From IMG/VR virus record IMGVR_UViG_3300013136_000310, positions 1-30,713 of that record: a DNA stretch of 30,713 nt. One strand, written 5' to 3'. This document shows positions 16,173 to 21,837 of this stretch, piece after piece (position 1 is the stretch's first letter; every line of letters begins with the position of its first letter). The position numbers and the translations under genes were made by a program. Source of the stretch: a virus. The notes under the pieces were generated by a model that was not told the origin of the DNA, searched no databases, and worked only from the letters and a program-made list of their open reading frames with translations.

Positions 16173-16215
16173 CAAACCTCAAACAAGTTTACAAGGTGGC
16201 TTGGCTTGGGGTTTG
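16173..16215 (+). promoter_or_regulatory. Intercistronic hairpin H4
   Basis: CAAACC/GGTTTG (16173-16178 with 16210-16215) encloses CAAG/CTTG pairs. It lies between two small genes and is weaker than H1-H3. Confidence 0.45.
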
Positions 16216-16241
16216 AAATAAAGATAATTAAAAACAAAAAT

Positions 16242-16433
16242 ATGATAATAAAAAAAATAGGTGATATTACGATCTCGGTAGATGGTCGCAAAACAAACAA
16301 TCACAATGATAAAGATTTTTATGGCAAACGCAAAACAATGTATATTGCAAGTAAAAATGGGTGCGAGGGTTTTGATTATACAATAGAAAAAGCAATTAAA
16401 AACCTTGAAAATGTTTTGAAATTAAAAAAGTAA
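16242..16433 (+). CDS. Small basic protein, unknown
   Basis: 63 aa from ATG 16242; an upstream ATG at 16206 lies inside hairpin H4. Strands (IGDITISVDGRK ... KTMYIASKNG) are followed by a helix (TIEKAIKNLENVLKLKK). Length and layout resemble small phage accessory proteins. No domain recognised. Confidence 0.5.
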   Translation: MIIKKIGDITISVDGRKTNNHNDKDFYGKRKTMYIASKNGCEGFDYTIEKAIKNLENVLKLKK

Positions 16434-16468
16434 AATGTCGGATTATTATAATTAAATAAAATAAAAAA

Positions 16469-16618
16469 ATGAAAACATACACACACGAGATAATAAAAAA
16501 ACATAACACACAAACAAGAAATGCTAAAATGGCGAAAGCTCTTGAAATGTCGGCAGAAGCTATTACTGCTCTCGGCATTTTCGGACTTGGCTTTTTGTAT
16601 TTTCTTTTTGTGGTATAA
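16469..16618 (+). CDS. 49-aa single-TM protein
   Basis: ATG 16469 to TAA 16616-16618. A basic, polar N-terminus of about 28 residues is followed by one hydrophobic segment to the C-terminus (AITALGIFGLGFLYFLFVV). A C-terminally anchored small membrane peptide is likely. Spacing of 3 nt to the next ATG. Confidence 0.5.
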   Translation: MKTYTHEIIKKHNTQTRNAKMAKALEMSAEAITALGIFGLGFLYFLFVV

Positions 16619-16621
16619 AAA

Positions 16622-16747
16622 ATGAAAAAAATAAAAGTAAAAGTAAATAACAAAAAATATCTTATTATGCACGACAAAGATATTTTACATATTTACGAAA
16701 TTATAAACAAGAAAGGAGCTGGTAAATTAGTATTTAAAAGACAATAA
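16622..16747 (+). CDS. 41-aa basic protein, unknown
   Basis: ATG 16622 (MKKIKVKVNNKKYLIM...) to TAA 16747. Lysine-rich, probably a small alpha/beta peptide. It is packed between two membrane peptides, one base before the next ATG, which supports translation. Confidence 0.4.
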   Translation: MKKIKVKVNNKKYLIMHDKDILHIYEIINKKGAGKLVFKRQ

Positions 16748-16748
16748 T

Positions 16749-16844
16749 ATGATTTTAAAACTTATTTTATTGGGTTTGGTGGTGGCTCTTTGGGTAGCCC
16801 ACGCTTGGCACAAGTCAAGTGATGTTATAGACAATATACAATAG
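16749..16844 (+). CDS. 31-aa single-TM peptide
   Basis: ATG 16749, TAG 16842. One N-terminal hydrophobic helix (MILKLILLGLVVALWVAHAW) and a short polar tail with aspartates. Same length and plan as the peptide at 18202. Such peptides can be holin-, toxin- or exclusion-type; none can be assigned. Confidence 0.5.
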   Translation: MILKLILLGLVVALWVAHAWHKSSDVIDNIQ

Positions 16845-16892
16845 TTATACACAGGTTAGGGTATTGCATTTGGTATTGCAATATGCTATAAT
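16845..16892 (+). promoter_or_regulatory. Promoter with upstream DnaA-like box (second of three)
   Basis: TTATACACA (16845-16853), 10 bp GGTTAGGGTA, TTGCAT (-35, 16864-16869), 17-bp spacer, TATAAT (16887-16892). The same order and 10-bp spacing are seen at 20326-20373. It drives the gene at 16959. Confidence 0.75.
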
Positions 16893-16912
16893 AGAATTAG
16901 AACATTAAAAAT

Positions 16913-17267
16913 ATATCTACTGATGGGGGAATAAGACACGAGGAGAAAAAATAAAAAAATGTTAGATTACAAATTTATTGAACTTATGTTCGTAAAATAC
17001 AGCAAACATTTACAAGATGTTGTTGCAAGTATTGAAACATTAGTTGACAATTACGATAAACAAATTATTCCCTTACAAAAAATAAATGATCCTTCAAAAT
17101 ATGGAGGACGCATAAAAGAGTTAGAAGCAAAAAAGGCAGAGGCATTTAAAAAACTCTCCGATGTTTGCCCCAACATAGAAAAAATGAGGCAACAACTTTC
17201 TGAAATACAAGAATTTATTTCAGAATAATTAAACTAAACTCTTGTCCGTTTCCCCATCAGTAGATAT
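16913..17267 (+). repeat. 16-bp perfect inverted repeat enclosing one gene
   Basis: The arm at 16913-16928 (ATATCTACTGATGGGG) is the exact reverse complement of 17252-17267. They flank the RBS and whole coding region of the 89-aa gene. Pairing continues over GGAA/TTTC with a bulged G. In the mRNA the leader and the trailer could close into one helix. Confidence 0.75.
16959..17228 (+). CDS. 89-aa coiled-coil protein, unknown
   Basis: Two long helices (residues 1-45 and 50-89) with heptad-like hydrophobics; LEAKKAEAFKKLSDV and MRQQLSEIQEF. No domain recognised. It is one of the few genes here with a visible SD (GAGGAG at 16940-16945, 13 nt from ATG, rather long). Expressed from its own promoter and framed by the inverted repeat. 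Confidence 0.65.
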   Translation: MLDYKFIELMFVKYSKHLQDVVASIETLVDNYDKQIIPLQKINDPSKYGGRIKELEAKKAEAFKKLSDVCPNIEKMRQQLSEIQEFISE

Positions 17268-17500
17268 GGGTTGTCTTGGTTGAAGGTTTTAGGGTTGCCT
17301 TGTTGATAACATATAATAAGAATAAACGCCCACGCTGGCGACTTCGGTCAAAAGATTTACTCTTATTAGTTAGATACTCGGCAATACCGCCTTATTAGTG
17401 GGACTTTATGACAAAAGACAACAACACTCGCCTTTACGGCTCGGTTTTAGGGCTTTTGCCGAATAACATAAAGCCTGTAATATAATTAAATAATAAAAAA
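17229..17500 (+). ncRNA. Candidate structured RNA A, 272-nt gene-free segment
   Basis: No ORF above 30 codons on the plus strand. Pairings seen: GTTGTCTT/AAGACAAC (17270-17277 with 17415-17422), enclosing AATAAGA/TCTTATT (17315-17321 with 17361-17367); inside that, CGCC/GGCG (17327-17330 with 17337-17340) or the overlapping UUCG tetraloop hairpin GAC-TTCG-GTC (17340-17349). Also GG(A)CTTTATG/CATAAAGCC (17401-17410 with 17467-17475). No separate promoter found; it probably sits on the transcript from 16899. Confidence 0.4.
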
Positions 17501-17501
17501 T

Positions 17502-17738
17502 ATGAAAATAACAAAAAAAGAAGCATATTGTTCTTATTATAAAAAGTCGGAAACTATAACTTTTGAAATAGAGTTTGAAGACGGAAAAACGGAAGAATTA
17601 GAAATTACTTGTTGGGTTGTTGAAAGCGATATAGAAACAGACGCAGGAAAAGATTTAAGTGAAGAAAGTCAAAAAGTTTATGACTCTTTGACAGAAGAAC
17701 AACAACAAGAAATTGACAATTTTATTTTGGAATTATAA
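17502..17738 (+). CDS. 78-aa acidic protein, unknown
   Basis: Beta-strand start (ETITFEIEFEDGKTEELEITCWVV) followed by an acidic helical tail (LSEESQKVYDSLTEEQQQEIDNFILEL). No family recognised. A-rich leader, no SD. Confidence 0.55.
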   Translation: MKITKKEAYCSYYKKSETITFEIEFEDGKTEELEITCWVVESDIETDAGKDLSEESQKVYDSLTEEQQQEIDNFILEL

Positions 17739-17754
17739 TTAAATAATTAAAAAA

Positions 17755-17952
17755 ATGAATAAAGAACTTAAACAAGCAATAATAAAATGGGTTATAGAGA
17801 ACGAAAATGCTTTGCAATTAACCAATGACACAACAAACCAATTCAAAGCATATATTTTTGATGAAAAAGGAGAATGGCTTATAGGAGGTCAAGAAATTTC
17901 AAATTTTATTGATAAATTTATAGACCTATACACAGAGTATGAACCTTTATAA
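17755..17952 (+). CDS. 65-aa acidic protein, unknown
   Basis: A helix, a short strand pair (KAYIFDEKGEWLIGGQ) and a helix ending in DLYTEYEPL. 16 nt after the previous gene. No domain recognised. Confidence 0.5.
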   Translation: MNKELKQAIIKWVIENENALQLTNDTTNQFKAYIFDEKGEWLIGGQEISNFIDKFIDLYTEYEPL

Positions 17953-17959
17953 TTAACTC

Positions 17960-18162
17960 GTGGTATTTTGCAAGTGGTGGGCAATATTTTCTATTTTTGC
18001 CTATCTATACTCATCGACCAGTATAGAAAAGGTTTTAGTTTCTTGCCTACCGCTTGCAGAATGCCACCAGACGCTTAAAAATAGGGCTACAATCAATTAT
18101 TAGGTGGCGAGCAACAATGTGAAGCGTAGGAACAACGCAATAGCACAAGACGCTCTTAATTG
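17960..18162 (+). ncRNA. Candidate structured RNA B with 25-bp hairpin
   Basis: 17960-17984 pairs with 18043-18067 over 25 consecutive positions: 21 Watson-Crick and 4 G-U pairs in plus-strand RNA (these would be A-C mismatches in minus-strand RNA). Inside it, CTATACT/AGTATAG (18005-18011 with 18020-18026) forms an apical hairpin. A second nested domain follows: CAATTA/TAATTG (18094-18099, 18157-18162), GAGC/GCTC (18109-18112, 18152-18155), TGTG/CACA (18118-18121, 18144-18147), GCGT/ACGC (18124-18127, 18135-18138). No ORF in the segment. Confidence 0.6.
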
Positions 18163-18201
18163 CCTCCCTTGAATGAAAGCATAAGCCATCACCCAAAACC
18201 T

Positions 18202-18297
18202 ATGATTTTATTATTAATACTCTTTTTCTTAATATCTCTCTTGTGCTTGTTAGTTTCAATAAGACACGCAAAAGAGATAACAGACTACGAGATATGA
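18202..18297 (+). CDS. 31-aa single-TM peptide, twin of 16749
   Basis: ATG 18202, TGA 18295. Hydrophobic helix MILLLILFFLISLLCLLV, then a short charged tail (RHAKEITDYEI). Same length and layout as the peptide at 16749. It ends one base before the next gene's ATG. Confidence 0.5.
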   Translation: MILLLILFFLISLLCLLVSIRHAKEITDYEI

Positions 18298-18298
18298 A

Positions 18299-18568
18299 AT
18301 GACAGAAATTGAAAAAGAACAACACGATTTACGCACACTCTCAAAAGAAGCTACGCAAGAATATGAAATTTATATGAAGTCTCACGCAGAAGCTCCAGAC
18401 TATGAAGATTATTGTCAAGCTCAAAGTTTAGAAGAAGCCTCAGAAATATTTGCAATTAGATTAAATAGGGTTTATGCTCAATATGATAGTGAAAGCGACG
18501 AAACATATGAAGGCGACTGGGACGCAAGAGATTTGATAGATTTTGTAAGAAAAGTTGACCCCTCTTGA
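18299..18568 (+). CDS. 89-aa acidic protein, unknown
   Basis: Very acidic helical protein (HDLRTLSKEATQEYEIYMKSHAEAPDYEDYCQA ... SESDETYEGDWDARDLIDF). The charge pattern resembles DNA-mimic or antirestriction proteins, but no motif proves it. The stop overlaps the -35 box of the promoter at 18565. Confidence 0.6.
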   Translation: MTEIEKEQHDLRTLSKEATQEYEIYMKSHAEAPDYEDYCQAQSLEEASEIFAIRLNRVYAQYDSESDETYEGDWDARDLIDFVRKVDPS

Positions 18569-18594
18569 CACGCACATATACAATTTGCTATAAT
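18565..18594 (+). promoter_or_regulatory. Sigma-70 promoter for structured leader C
   Basis: TTGACA (18565-18570), 18-bp spacer, TATAAT (18589-18594). It starts transcription near 18601, directly into an attenuator-like structure and then 400 nt without a gene. Confidence 0.75.
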
Positions 18595-18612
18595 GGCTAT
18601 AACACTTAATCT

Positions 18613-18673
18613 TGTAACGGGGATTGAGGGTGAAAATCTCTCCCTTTCCGTTACAGGGGAGGGATTTTTGTTT
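18613..18673 (+). terminator. Attenuator-like terminator with competing antiterminator stem
   Basis: Terminator form: AAAATCTCTCCC (18633-18644) pairs with GGGAGGGATTTT (18657-18668, one G-U), loop 12 nt, followed by TTTTTGTTT. Competing form: TGTAACGG (18613-18620) with CCGTTACA (18648-18655). The second arm of the latter lies in the terminator loop and the terminator's first arm lies in its loop, so the two exclude each other. It begins about 12 nt after the predicted start of transcription. Confidence 0.65.
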
Positions 18674-18995
18674 ATCACCAATACTGATGGGAAATCGTAG
18701 GCGAACCTATTAGCGACTCATCAGAAGCCATTAAATAATAGGATAAAGGGGGGAAACTTCACTCACGAGTTGGCGACACCCTTATCGTATAAATCGTTAA
18801 GTTGAATTTCTTTTGCGATTTATAGATTACGCATTGTGGGGGCAACCATAAGACCTATGCAATGTAGAGTTAAGAAATGTTATTGCCGATAAAATAGCGG
18901 ACAAACAATAACTAAACACCAAAAGTAATAGCTTGCTATGGCTTTGGGGGTATTCTTATCTTCAAGTTGGAAAGCCCCCTTGACAAGTAAGCAAT
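18674..18995 (+). ncRNA. Candidate structured RNA C (read-through of the attenuator)
   Basis: No ORF of note. Consecutive helices: CTGATG/CATCAG (18684-18689, 18719-18724) around TAGG-CGAA-CCTA; an alternative CCTATTA/TAATAGG (18706-18712, 18736-18742); GATAA(A)GGG/CCCTTATC (18742-18750, 18779-18786); TATAAATCG/CGATTTATA (18788-18796, 18816-18824); GTTATTG/CAATAAC (18879-18885, 18906-18912); ATAG-CTTG-CTAT (18928-18939); GGGGG/CCCCC (about 18946-18950 with 18975-18979). This suggests an RNA rather than broken genes. Confidence 0.4.
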
Positions 18996-18999
18996 AACT

Positions 19000-19071
19000 A
19001 TGAATAAAATAGAATTAAAAGAGTTTGAATTAAAATTAAGACAAAAAAAATTAGAACAAGCACAACATTAA
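19000..19071 (+). CDS. 23-codon peptide, doubtful
   Basis: ATG 19000 to TAA 19069, a Lys/Glu/Leu-rich helix (MNKIELKEFELKLRQKK...). Placement before another small gene 5 nt on makes it possible, but the length is too small for confidence. Confidence 0.3.
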   Translation: MNKIELKEFELKLRQKKLEQAQH

Positions 19072-19076
19072 AAAAT

Positions 19077-19223
19077 ATGAATAAAGATTTAAAAGAAATT
19101 ATATCAACAACAGTGTTTATCATAATATTTATTTTAATTTTAATACAAGGATTTGTATTTTTTAACTCTTTAATAAGTGAAAAAAGGCAAAACTTTGAAA
19201 AAATTATTAACTATAAATTATGA
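19077..19223 (+). CDS. 48-aa single-TM protein
   Basis: ATG 19077, TGA 19221 overlapping the next ATG (ATGA). Hydrophobic helix at residues 12-34 (VFIIIFILILIQGFVFF), then a charged tail. Coupling to the next TM gene suggests a pair of small membrane proteins. Confidence 0.55.
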   Translation: MNKDLKEIISTTVFIIIFILILIQGFVFFNSLISEKRQNFEKIINYKL

Positions 19224-19417
19224 ATTATAAAGAAGTAAAAGAAAATTTAAATGCTATAATGATAATTATAATGGGTTTGGGTTCGGTTATATTTTTAGCA
19301 TATTGTTTATTAGTCGGTTTTGATTTTGTTTTTGAAGAGTATAACACAGCAAAAAAAGAATGCCTTAATGGTAATCAAAAAATGTGTAAATATTTAGATA
19401 TTTATTTTATTAAATAA
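19220..19417 (+). CDS. 65-aa TM protein
   Basis: N-terminal 10 polar residues, TM segment about 12-36 (AIMIIIMGLGSVIFLAYCLLVGFDFVF), then a tail with CLNGNQKMCKYL whose cysteines could bind or form a disulfide. Coupled by ATGA to the 48-aa TM gene. Function unknown. Confidence 0.6.
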   Translation: MNYKEVKENLNAIMIIIMGLGSVIFLAYCLLVGFDFVFEEYNTAKKECLNGNQKMCKYLDIYFIK

Positions 19418-19441
19418 TATAAGCGTAATTAAAAAATATGT

Positions 19442-19675
19442 ATGAGCTTAATATCAAAATACATAAGAAATCGTCAGTTAAGATTGATTAAAGAAGGAAG
19501 ATGTAAAATTTGTGGTAAAAAAAGGAATTGTTTTAGTAAGATTTATTGTTTAGAACATTTAATAAAACAAAGAAAGCACAGACAAAATTCTTATTGGAAA
19601 CATCGTAAAAAAACACTGGCTCGGCAAGCTAAATGGAGAAAAACCCATCCGAAGTGGTGGAGAAAGTATAACTAA
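19442..19675 (+). CDS. 77-aa basic zinc-knuckle protein
   Basis: CKICGKKRNCFSKIYCLEH (residues 21-39) gives a C-x2-C...C-x2-H site, followed by a strongly basic Arg/Lys/His/Trp tail (KHRQNSYWKHRKKTLARQAKWRKTH). Looks like a small nucleic-acid-binding protein of the type common in phages. ATG at 19442 overlaps another ATG at 19438 out of frame. Confidence 0.6.
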   Translation: MSLISKYIRNRQLRLIKEGRCKICGKKRNCFSKIYCLEHLIKQRKHRQNSYWKHRKKTLARQAKWRKTHPKWWRKYN

Positions 19676-19687
19676 TAACATAAAACT

Positions 19688-20320
19688 ATGTTAGATATAG
19701 AAAAAATTAAAAATACTATCATACAAGGCGATTGTTTGGAAGTTATGAAACAGATACCAGATAAGAGTGTGGATTTAGTGCTTACTGATTTTCCTTATGG
19801 AGTAAATTATGAATACGATACTTGGGTTGATACCCCAGAAAATCTTACAGAATTGATAAAGAAAGCAATGCCTGAAATTTTAAGAATTGGCAAAAGAGTT
19901 ATTCTTACTTGTGGACATACTAATATATGGAAATATCCAGAAGCAAATTGGATAATGGCGTGGGTAAATCCAGCAGGAGCAAATAGAAATTCTTGGGGAT
20001 TTACTTGTTGGCAACCGATACTTTGCTATGGAAAAGATGTTTATTTAGCAAATGGTTTAGGTGCAAGACAAGATATTATAATTCATAATGAAACTTCTGA
20101 AAAGTGGGGACATAGTTGTCCTAAGCCAATAGAATTTTGGAAAAAATTACTTTTAAGAGGAAGTATAAAAGAAAATGACACTATTCTTGACCCATTTCTC
20201 GGCTCTGGCACAACCGCAGTCGCCTGCAAACAATTAAAACGCAACTTCATAGGAATTGAAATATCAGAAAAGTATTGCGAGATAGCCAGACAAAGATTAA
20301 GGCAAGAGGTATTGTTATAA
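19688..20320 (+). CDS. DNA adenine/cytosine-N4 methyltransferase (N6_N4 type, DFPY)
   Basis: 210 aa, compact beta-class amino-methyltransferase (PF01555 type). Catalytic motif IV is DFPY (34-37), a variant of DPPY, near the N-terminus; motif I DPFLGSGTT (168-176) is near the C-terminus, followed by NFIGIE (186-191). It would methylate adenine N6 or cytosine N4 in a specific site, probably to shield phage DNA from restriction. The Phe in place of the first Pro is seen in some phage enzymes. The start follows the zinc-knuckle gene by 12 nt. Confidence 0.85.
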   Translation: MLDIEKIKNTIIQGDCLEVMKQIPDKSVDLVLTDFPYGVNYEYDTWVDTPENLTELIKKAMPEILRIGKRVILTCGHTNIWKYPEANWIMAWVNPAGANRNSWGFTCWQPILCYGKDVYLANGLGARQDIIIHNETSEKWGHSCPKPIEFWKKLLLRGSIKENDTILDPFLGSGTTAVACKQLKRNFIGIEISEKYCEIARQRLRQEVLL

Positions 20321-20325
20321 ACAAC

Positions 20326-20373
20326 TTATCCACTTTTAGGGGTATTGCAATGGGGGGTAAAATATGATATAAT
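20326..20373 (+). promoter_or_regulatory. Promoter with upstream DnaA-like box (third of three)
   Basis: TTATCCACT (20326-20334), 10 bp TTTAGGGGTA, TTGCAA (-35, 20345-20350), 17-bp spacer, TATAAT (20368-20373). Same order and spacing as at 16845. The expected start of transcription, about 7 nt after the -10, is 20380, exactly where the terminal helix of RNA D begins. Confidence 0.8.
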
Positions 20374-20379
20374 AGTAGT

Positions 20380-20620
20380 ATAGAGTATTTAATGGTCGGT
20401 GCTTCAAACCAGATTTAGCTACTGGGGGATAGGCGAATTGACGCCAGATGACCTAACCAAGGTGCAACTGAAACTAAACCTTCAACGTAAGGGCGGTGGT
20501 GTGTAGGGTATGAGTAATGCTCAGAGAGTACCCACAAAACAGAGATTGCACATAGGAAGCAGTAATTTCTTATAAAGGACTTCTGCTGTACTTGCAAGCA
20601 CCGAGTATTAAGCACTCTAT
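20380..20620 (+). ncRNA. Structured RNA D, 241 nt, closed by a long terminal helix
   Basis: Starts at the predicted +1 of the promoter at 20326-20373. 20380-20404 pairs with 20596-20620 over 25 positions: ATAGAGT/ACTCTAT, one mismatch, 7 pairs (two G-U), one mismatch, TCGGTGCTT/AAGCACCGA. Nested inside: GTGCAACTG/CAG(AGA)TTGCAC (20462-20470 with 20540-20551), which encloses GGGTA/TACCC with TGAG/CTCA at its tip and TGTG/CACA at its base. Separate hairpins: GGCG/CGCC near 20432 and AGCAG/CTGCT near 20570. No sensible plus-strand ORF. No matching known RNA class recognised. Confidence 0.65.
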
Positions 20621-20658
20621 TAAAGACGCAAAACATAATAATTAACTTTAAACAAACT

Positions 20659-20829
20659 ATGCCTGCGAAACCATACGAAACAACTATAAGAAGAAATAAT
20701 GCTCTCTACACATTATACAAAGCTGGGTTTGACCATAAATGGATATACACAGAAGTATTCAAGATGAACAAAGCCAACTTTTATAGTGTAGTGAGAAAAG
20801 CAAAATGTCAGGAGAAGCAAGAGAAATAA
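20659..20829 (+). CDS. 56-aa HTH DNA-binding protein
   Basis: ATG 20659, TAA 20827. Basic start then ALYTLYKAGFDHKWIYTEVFKMNKANFYSVVRKAK, the spacing of a helix-turn-helix as in sigma region 4 and small phage regulators. It overlaps the YopX gene by 25 nt in another frame. It follows RNA D directly and may be expressed from the same promoter. Confidence 0.6.
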   Translation: MPAKPYETTIRRNNALYTLYKAGFDHKWIYTEVFKMNKANFYSVVRKAKCQEKQEK

Positions 20830-21176
20830 AATTTAGAGCGTGGGATAAAAGAGAGAAAATATTAGTTTATGACAATGAAAATAATTCAACTGATTATTGG
20901 GATGGAGTAATGGCGTCAGAAATTGGATTGTTAAATTCATTATTAGATAATAAAGAATATATCTTAATGCAATACACAGGATTAAAGGATTATCATAAAA
21001 AAGAAATTTACGAAGGGGATATTGTAAGATTTTTAGAAACAAGTGGTTATGATTTTGAAGAGATTGTAGAAAATATGTGGGATATTAGAGACCATTGTTG
21101 GGACAAAAATGTTGATTATGAAGATATAAAAGTCATCGGCAACATTTACGAAAATAAAGAATTATTAAATAAATAA
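20805..21176 (+). CDS. YopX family protein
   Basis: 123 aa. The family signature is complete: REIKFRAWDKREKIL at residues 6-20, LMQYTGLKDYHKKEIYEGDIV near 54-74, and the end VIGNIYENKELL. YopX proteins are frequent in phages and prophages. Their function is not known. The start ATG lies inside the HTH gene. Confidence 0.9.
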   Translation: MSGEAREIKFRAWDKREKILVYDNENNSTDYWDGVMASEIGLLNSLLDNKEYILMQYTGLKDYHKKEIYEGDIVRFLETSGYDFEEIVENMWDIRDHCWDKNVDYEDIKVIGNIYENKELLNK

Positions 21177-21180
21177 AACT

Positions 21181-21435
21181 ATGAGTGCAATAAAAGAAAC
21201 AGTCATTGCCTGTAAGCAATGCAAACGAAAATATGTAAATATAGAAACTCAAGGCGAGATATGCGACAGTTGTCAGCAAGAAATGATGTCAGAAGCCAAC
21301 CTATATTCTGCTCTAAAAGAAACACGATTACAGTTTAGTAATATGAGTATATCAAAAATAGCTAAAACAATTAAACAAATCTTTGATAACGCTGAAATAA
21401 AAGCTCTAATCAAAGATTTAGAAAATGGCATATAG
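21181..21435 (+). CDS. 84-aa zinc-ribbon protein
   Basis: CKQC (11-14) and CDSC (28-31) form a four-cysteine zinc ribbon, followed by a helical region with no recognised domain. It overlaps the next gene by 11 nt. Confidence 0.6.
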   Translation: MSAIKETVIACKQCKRKYVNIETQGEICDSCQQEMMSEANLYSALKETRLQFSNMSISKIAKTIKQIFDNAEIKALIKDLENGI

Positions 21436-21736
21436 TCCACAAGATAAATTAGATTTCGCAATTAAAGATGCAAAATACAGTATAGGAATGAGCAGGGGTA
21501 ATTCTCTTGCTTGTGCTACTCAATTAGCTTGTGCTTTAATTGAAAAAGCATTACTTAAACAGGATAACTTTGAAGACTTTGTTTATATGTACGCAGACAA
21601 ATTTCATCACTTTAATCAAGTTAGCATAGACCAGGATTTTCAATCTTGGATTGAGATTAATAAACCAAAACTTTTAGAAGAATTAGGAATAGTAGATTTT
21701 GAAAAAAACATAATTCAAGAAGGTGCAAAGTTATGA
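21425..21736 (+). CDS. 103-aa helical protein, unknown
   Basis: Helical throughout (DKLDFAIKDAKYSIGMSRGNSLACATQLACALIEKALL...). No family recognised. The stop overlaps the start of the small membrane gene (ATGA), and the start lies in the zinc-ribbon gene. Confidence 0.6.
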   Translation: MAYSPQDKLDFAIKDAKYSIGMSRGNSLACATQLACALIEKALLKQDNFEDFVYMYADKFHHFNQVSIDQDFQSWIEINKPKLLEELGIVDFEKNIIQEGAKL

Positions 21737-21837
21737 AACAAGAAACAGTAGAAACAATAATGATTCTTAGTTTTATATTTAATTGTATAATTACATTTTG
21801 TATGGTTGGAATATTTGCTAAAATATTAAGTTTATGA
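21733..21837 (+). CDS. 34-aa single-TM peptide
   Basis: ATG 21733 to TGA 21835, overlapping both neighbours by ATGA junctions (21733-21736 and 21834-21837). One hydrophobic helix, IMILSFIFNCIITFCMVGIF. The double coupling strongly suggests that it is translated. Confidence 0.6.
   Translation: MKQETVETIMILSFIFNCIITFCMVGIFAKILSL

Noticed and set aside
20415-20636. Minus-strand 73-codon frame over RNA D
   Set aside because: Opposite to all neighbours, no RBS, and the sequence is accounted for by nested RNA helices.
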